DNA of 64,000 bases from Janthinobacterium sp. FW305-129 (GTDB lineage Bacteria > Pseudomonadota > Gammaproteobacteria > Burkholderiales > Burkholderiaceae_D): contig NZ_JACYMM010000009.1 in assembly GCF_020858115.1 (NCBI RefSeq), positions 2,419 through 66,418 on the forward strand, given 5' to 3'. How positions within the stretch are numbered: position 1 is the stretch's first letter; each line of letters starts with the position of its first letter. Of this stretch, positions 60,300 through 64,000 are shown one piece after another. Made by a program: the position numbers and the translations under genes. Under the pieces are notes generated by a model. That model worked only from the letters and a program-made list of their open reading frames with translations, had not been told where the DNA came from and ran no database searches.

Positions 60300-61969
60300 A
60301 AATCAATGTCAACGAGCTGCACTCTTCCCGGGTACTGATGTGGTCCCTGCTGGGCATCTTCATCGTTGTCACCCTGTATGCGCTGGGCGTGCGCACCCTG
60401 GTGCCGCCCGACGAAGGCCGCTACGCCGAGATGGCGCGCGAAATGTTCGTCACGGGCGACTGGATCACCACGCGCCTGAACGGCATCAAGTACTTTGAAA
60501 AGCCGCCGCTGCAAACCTGGATGAATGCGCTGACCTTCGCCGCCTTCGGTCTGGGCGAATGGCAGGCACGCCTGTGGACTGGCCTGTGCGGCATCATCGG
60601 CGTATGCATGACGGCGTATGCCGGCAAGCGCGTCTTCGGTCCGCGCGTGGGCCTGTACGCGGGCCTGGTACTGGCATCGAGCCTGTTCTGGCTCGCTTCC
60701 GGCCAGATCAATTCGCTGGACATGGGCCTGTCGGGCATGATGACGATTACCCTGGCCAGCCTGCTGATCGCCCAGCGCGACGAGGCGACCCAAGCCGAGC
60801 GGCGCAACTGGATGCTGGTGTGCTGGGCAGGCATGGCGCTGGCCGTGCTGGCCAAGGGCCTGATCGGCATCGTGCTGCCGGGCGCCGTGCTGGTGCTGTA
60901 TTCGCTGTGTGCGCGCGACTGGCGCATCTGGACGCGTCTGCACCTGGTCAAGGGCTTGCTGGTGTTCTTTGCCATCGCCACGCCCTGGTTCGTGCTGGTG
61001 GCGCTGCGCAATCCGGAACAGCCGCATTTCTTCTTCATTCACGAGCATTTCCAGCGCTTCCTGATGAAGGGGCACAAGCGCGAAGGCGCCTGGTACTACT
61101 TCCTCGTGCTCTTGATTCCCGGCATCCTGCCATGGATAGGCGTGCTGCCGCAAAGCCTGGCCGCCGCCGTCCAGCGCCAGCACGGCGCCTTCCAGCCCCG
61201 CTTGATGCTGCTGGTCTGGGCCGTCTTCATTTTCTTCTTCTTCAGCTATTCCACCTCGAAGCTGCCCGGCTATATCGTGCCCATCTTCCCGGCGCTGGCA
61301 CTGCTGGTGGCGCTGTACCTGGAATCGGCCTCGCGCCGCCAGCGCCTGTTCGCCGCAGGCCTGCTGTGCGTGCTGGGCGCGGCCATCCTGATCGGCGGAC
61401 CGATCGCCTTCGGCAAGGCCAGCGCGCGCGACGCGGAAGCCTTGATCGCGCTCAAGGGTTATCAGCCATGGCTGATGGCGGCCGGCTTCTTCGCTCTCGC
61501 TGGCGGCGCCCTGGCCTTGCTGCATGCGCGCCAGTTGCGCCGCGACATGACTGTGCTGACGATCGCCGGCGCCGGCTTCCTGGCCACGCACTGCATCCTG
61601 GCCGGCTCCGAACTGTACGGACAGAACCGCGCCGGCACCGACATGCTGCCGCAGATCCAGGCCGAACTGAAGGCCGATACCAAGCTCTATTCGGTCGGCA
61701 TCTATGAACAGTCGCTGACGTATTACCTGCAGCGGCCCGTGATCCTCGTCGATTACTGGGATGAATTCACGTTTGGCCTGAAACAGCAGCCCGAACTGTC
61801 CATCCCGAGCATCGAGCCTTTCATCACGCAGTGGACGAACGATGCCAATGCCGGCGTGCACGACATGGCCATTATCAGCCTGAACCGTTACAAGGAATTG
61901 CAACAACGTGGCGTGCCCATGCGTATCGTTGCCGAGGATGCGCGCCGCATGGTCATTGCCAACAAATAA
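60296..61969 (+). CDS. arnT: ArnT-like undecaprenyl-phosphate-sugar:lipid A glycosyltransferase (GT39/GT83)
   Basis: 557 residues, roughly 12 membrane segments. The first loop carries PPDEGRYAEMAREM (catalytic acidic residues) and KYFEKPPL typical of ArnT. It transfers a lipid-linked sugar, probably aminoarabinose, to lipid A on the periplasmic side. arnB and arnC follow downstream, supporting that substrate. The four-base overlap with the Mth938-like gene fixes the start. Confidence 0.85.
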   Translation: MKINVNELHSSRVLMWSLLGIFIVVTLYALGVRTLVPPDEGRYAEMAREMFVTGDWITTRLNGIKYFEKPPLQTWMNALTFAAFGLGEWQARLWTGLCGIIGVCMTAYAGKRVFGPRVGLYAGLVLASSLFWLASGQINSLDMGLSGMMTITLASLLIAQRDEATQAERRNWMLVCWAGMALAVLAKGLIGIVLPGAVLVLYSLCARDWRIWTRLHLVKGLLVFFAIATPWFVLVALRNPEQPHFFFIHEHFQRFLMKGHKREGAWYYFLVLLIPGILPWIGVLPQSLAAAVQRQHGAFQPRLMLLVWAVFIFFFFSYSTSKLPGYIVPIFPALALLVALYLESASRRQRLFAAGLLCVLGAAILIGGPIAFGKASARDAEALIALKGYQPWLMAAGFFALAGGALALLHARQLRRDMTVLTIAGAGFLATHCILAGSELYGQNRAGTDMLPQIQAELKADTKLYSVGIYEQSLTYYLQRPVILVDYWDEFTFGLKQQPELSIPSIEPFITQWTNDANAGVHDMAIISLNRYKELQQRGVPMRIVAEDARRMVIANK

Positions 61970-61978
61970 ATGTTTACA

Positions 61979-62007
61979 GGGACGCGAGGCAGTACGGCTC
62001 GCGTCCC
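61979..62007 (+). terminator. Hairpin after arnT
   Basis: GGGACGCGAG and CTCGCGTCCC form a perfect 10 bp stem with a nine-base loop, ten bases after the arnT stop. No T-tract follows. It may attenuate or process the transcript ahead of arnB. Confidence 0.5.
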
Positions 62008-62174
62008 CGGCCAGCTTGCCCCGCCCCCGCATCGGCAGGATTTTTCACCGCCGAACCGGCTGCGCCGCCATACTGACGATATAAAATAGCCATGCCTGCC
62101 GGCGGTATTGACCGAACTGGCAGCCTCGGCGACACCGATACCCTGATACCATACAGACCCAAGAACCGCGCCCC

Positions 62175-63311
62175 ATGACCTCTACCCTGCCCTTTTTGCC
62201 CTTTTCCAAACCCACCATCGATGAAGCGACCATCGCCGCCGTCGGCGAGGTGCTGCGCTCGGGCTGGATCACCAGCGGCCCGAAAGTGCAAGCCTTCGAA
62301 GCCCAGCTGTCCGAGTATTTCGGCGGGCGTCCCGTGCGCACCTTCAATTCGGGTACCTGCACCATGGAAATCGCGCTGCGCATCGCTGGCATTGGCCCGG
62401 GCGACGAAGTCATCACCACGCCCGTGTCGTGGGTCGCGACGGCCAACGTCATCATCGAAGTGGGCGCCACGCCCGTGTTTGCCGATATCGATCCCGTCAC
62501 CCGGAATATCGACCTCGACAAGCTGGAAGCGGCCATCACCCCGCGCACGAAAGCCATCATCCCCGTCTACCTGTCCGGCTTGCCCGTCGACATGGACCGC
62601 CTGTACGCGATTGCCGAAAAGTACAATCTGCGCGTGGTGGAAGACGCGGCGCAAGCCTTCGGCTCCACCTGGAAAGGCAAGCGCATCGGCGCATTTGGCG
62701 ACTTTGTCTCGTTCAGCTTCCAGGCCAACAAGAACATCACCACGGGCGAAGGCGGCGCCCTGGTGCTGAACAACCTGGAAGAAGCGAAGCTGGCCGAGAA
62801 ATACCGGCTGCAAGGCGTCACGCGCAGCGGCGTCGACGGCATCGATGTCGATGTGCTGGGCGGCAAATACAACATGAGCGATATCATGGCCGCCATCGGC
62901 CTGGGCCAGTTCGCCAATATCGACGCGATCACGGCCCACCGCCGCGCGCTGGCACGCCACTATTTCGCGCAATTCGGCAGCGACTTCGAAGCGCAGAGCG
63001 GCGCCCAGTTGCCCGTGCAGGACTTTGAAAACAGCAACTGGCATTTGTTCCAGATCATCCTGCCCGACAATGGCCCCGGCACCCGCGCCGCCTTCATGCA
63101 GGCCATGGCGCAGCAAAACGTGGGAACGGGCTATCATTACGCACCGATCCACCTGTTTACCATGTACCGCGAACGCGGCTTTACCGAGGGCATGTTCCCC
63201 GTCTCGGAAAAGATCGGCCGCCTGACCGTGACCCTGCCGATGTTCTATGCCATGACGAAACAGGATGTGGAACGTGCCGTCGCCACCGTCAAATCCATTC
63301 TCATCAAATGA
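62175..63311 (+). CDS. arnB: UDP-4-keto-pentose aminotransferase (ArnB-like, DegT family)
   Basis: 378 residues. PLP lysine Lys186 lies in FQANKNITTGEGG, preceded by EDAAQAFGS (cofactor Asp). It aminates the UDP-4-keto-pentose to UDP-L-Ara4N. It overlaps arnC by four bases. About 205 bases with a hairpin separate it from arnT, so a separate promoter (TATAAAAT near 62081) is possible. Confidence 0.9.
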   Translation: MTSTLPFLPFSKPTIDEATIAAVGEVLRSGWITSGPKVQAFEAQLSEYFGGRPVRTFNSGTCTMEIALRIAGIGPGDEVITTPVSWVATANVIIEVGATPVFADIDPVTRNIDLDKLEAAITPRTKAIIPVYLSGLPVDMDRLYAIAEKYNLRVVEDAAQAFGSTWKGKRIGAFGDFVSFSFQANKNITTGEGGALVLNNLEEAKLAEKYRLQGVTRSGVDGIDVDVLGGKYNMSDIMAAIGLGQFANIDAITAHRRALARHYFAQFGSDFEAQSGAQLPVQDFENSNWHLFQIILPDNGPGTRAAFMQAMAQQNVGTGYHYAPIHLFTMYRERGFTEGMFPVSEKIGRLTVTLPMFYAMTKQDVERAVATVKSILIK

Positions 63312-64000
63312 GCAGCGCGCCGATGAAACCTGAACTGTCCATTATCATTCCGATCTATAACGAGCAGGATGGCCTGGCCAGCCTGTTCGCCCGCCTGTAT
63401 CCGGCCCTCGACGCCCTACAGACGAGCTACGAGATCATCTTCGTCAATGATGGCAGCCGCGACAATTCGGTGGCCATCCTGGCGGAACAGTTCCGCCAGC
63501 GCCCCGACGTCACGCGCGTGATCTTGTTCAACGGTAATTATGGCCAGCACATGGCCATCCTGGCCGGTTTTGAAGCCTCGCGCGGGCAGATCATGATCAC
63601 GCTCGATGCCGACCTGCAGAACCCGCCAGAAGAAATCGGCAACCTGGTGGCAAAGATGCGCGAAGGCTACGATTACGTGGGCTCGATCCGGCGCAAGCGG
63701 CAAGATTCCGCCTGGCGCACCCTGGCCTCGAAGATGATGAACCGCCTGCGCGAGCGCATCACCAACATCAAGATCACGGACCAGGGCAATATGCTGCGCG
63801 CGTATGGCCGCAATGTAATCGACCTGGTCAACCAGTGCGCCGAAGTCAACACCTTCGTCCCCGCCCTGGCCTACACGTTTGCCCGCAAGCCCACGGAAAT
63901 CACCGTCGAGCACGAGGAACGGGCCGCCGGCGAGTCGAAATACTCGCTGTACAGCCTGATCCGCCTCAATTTCGACCTGGTCACGGGCTTTTCGCTGATT
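63308..64000 (+). CDS. arnC: Undecaprenyl-phosphate Ara4FN transferase (ArnC-like GT2), partial
   Basis: 231 codons seen; the gene runs off the window. GT-A start SIIIPIYNEQDG, FVNDGSRDN, and the DXD region LDADLQNPPEEI are present; EHEERAAGESKYS is the polyprenyl-phosphate-sugar motif. The C-terminal membrane segments begin at the edge. It moves formyl-aminoarabinose to undecaprenyl phosphate at the inner membrane. ATGA overlap with arnB. Confidence 0.9.
   Translation, partial: MSSAPMKPELSIIIPIYNEQDGLASLFARLYPALDALQTSYEIIFVNDGSRDNSVAILAEQFRQRPDVTRVILFNGNYGQHMAILAGFEASRGQIMITLDADLQNPPEEIGNLVAKMREGYDYVGSIRRKRQDSAWRTLASKMMNRLRERITNIKITDQGNMLRAYGRNVIDLVNQCAEVNTFVPALAYTFARKPTEITVEHEERAAGESKYSLYSLIRLNFDLVTGFSLI

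Overview
The window looks like a chromosomal segment of an Oxalobacteraceae betaproteobacterium (Janthinobacterium, Massilia or Duganella type). The evidence is high GC coding sequence, Burkholderiales-style porin and Bug-family binding protein, an alaA-hom pair and an aryl polyene gene cluster. That assignment is an inference from gene content; no rRNA or marker gene is present.

Layout. 1-2318 (-) is the N-terminal part of a giant secreted protein built from Ig-like repeats. 2922-4934 (-) is a secreted S9 peptidase. 4935-8640 is an accessory patch: an MFS exporter and a divergent AraC regulator lie between two decayed IS3-family remnants, followed by a small orphan gene, and next to it a tRNA-Pro(GGG) with its own promoter and terminator. 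9123-15645 (-) is an RND multidrug efflux operon (fusion protein, pump, outer-membrane channel) with a TetR gene at its 3' end and a candidate operator in its promoter. 16066-19115 (+) is a KaiC-like tandem ATPase followed by a hybrid histidine kinase. 19131-21017 (-) is an MFS/PlsC fusion. 21263-26007 (+) is a DUF2339/DUF3999 membrane pair. 26084-28621 holds an HTH regulator divergent from two small secreted paralogues and a DUF2145 protein.

28618-47014 (-) is the centre of the window: a phosphopantetheinyl transferase, two small exported proteins, and an 18-gene aryl polyene (APE) pigment operon, transcribed from about 47.1 kb downward. Nearly every gene overlaps the next by 4-14 bases. It encodes aryl starter formation (ammonia lyase) and loading (acyl-ACP ligase), two carrier proteins, KS/CLF pair, second KS, ketoreductase, a split dehydratase, thioesterase, methyltransferase, glycosyl- and acyltransferases, and LolA/MMPL export proteins. 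The gene order follows the apeC-to-apeR naming order, with three departures: ligase and dehydratase half are fused, the glycosyl/acyltransferase is split in two, and a methyltransferase and an ammonia lyase are inserted.

47793-53942 (-) is a transport operon (porin, Bug binding protein, Fbp/Afu-type ABC importer) divergent from a TctD/TctE-type two-component system (54157-56414, +). RraB (+) and the alaA-hom genes (-) share a perfect bidirectional terminator. 59907-64000 (+) holds an Mth938-like gene coupled to an ArnT-like transferase, then arnB and the start of arnC, pointing to lipid A aminoarabinose modification.

The least explained parts are the secreted-paralogue locus at 26.8-28.6 kb, the DUF2339/DUF3999 pair, the KaiC/kinase pair, and the architectural oddities of the APE operon.
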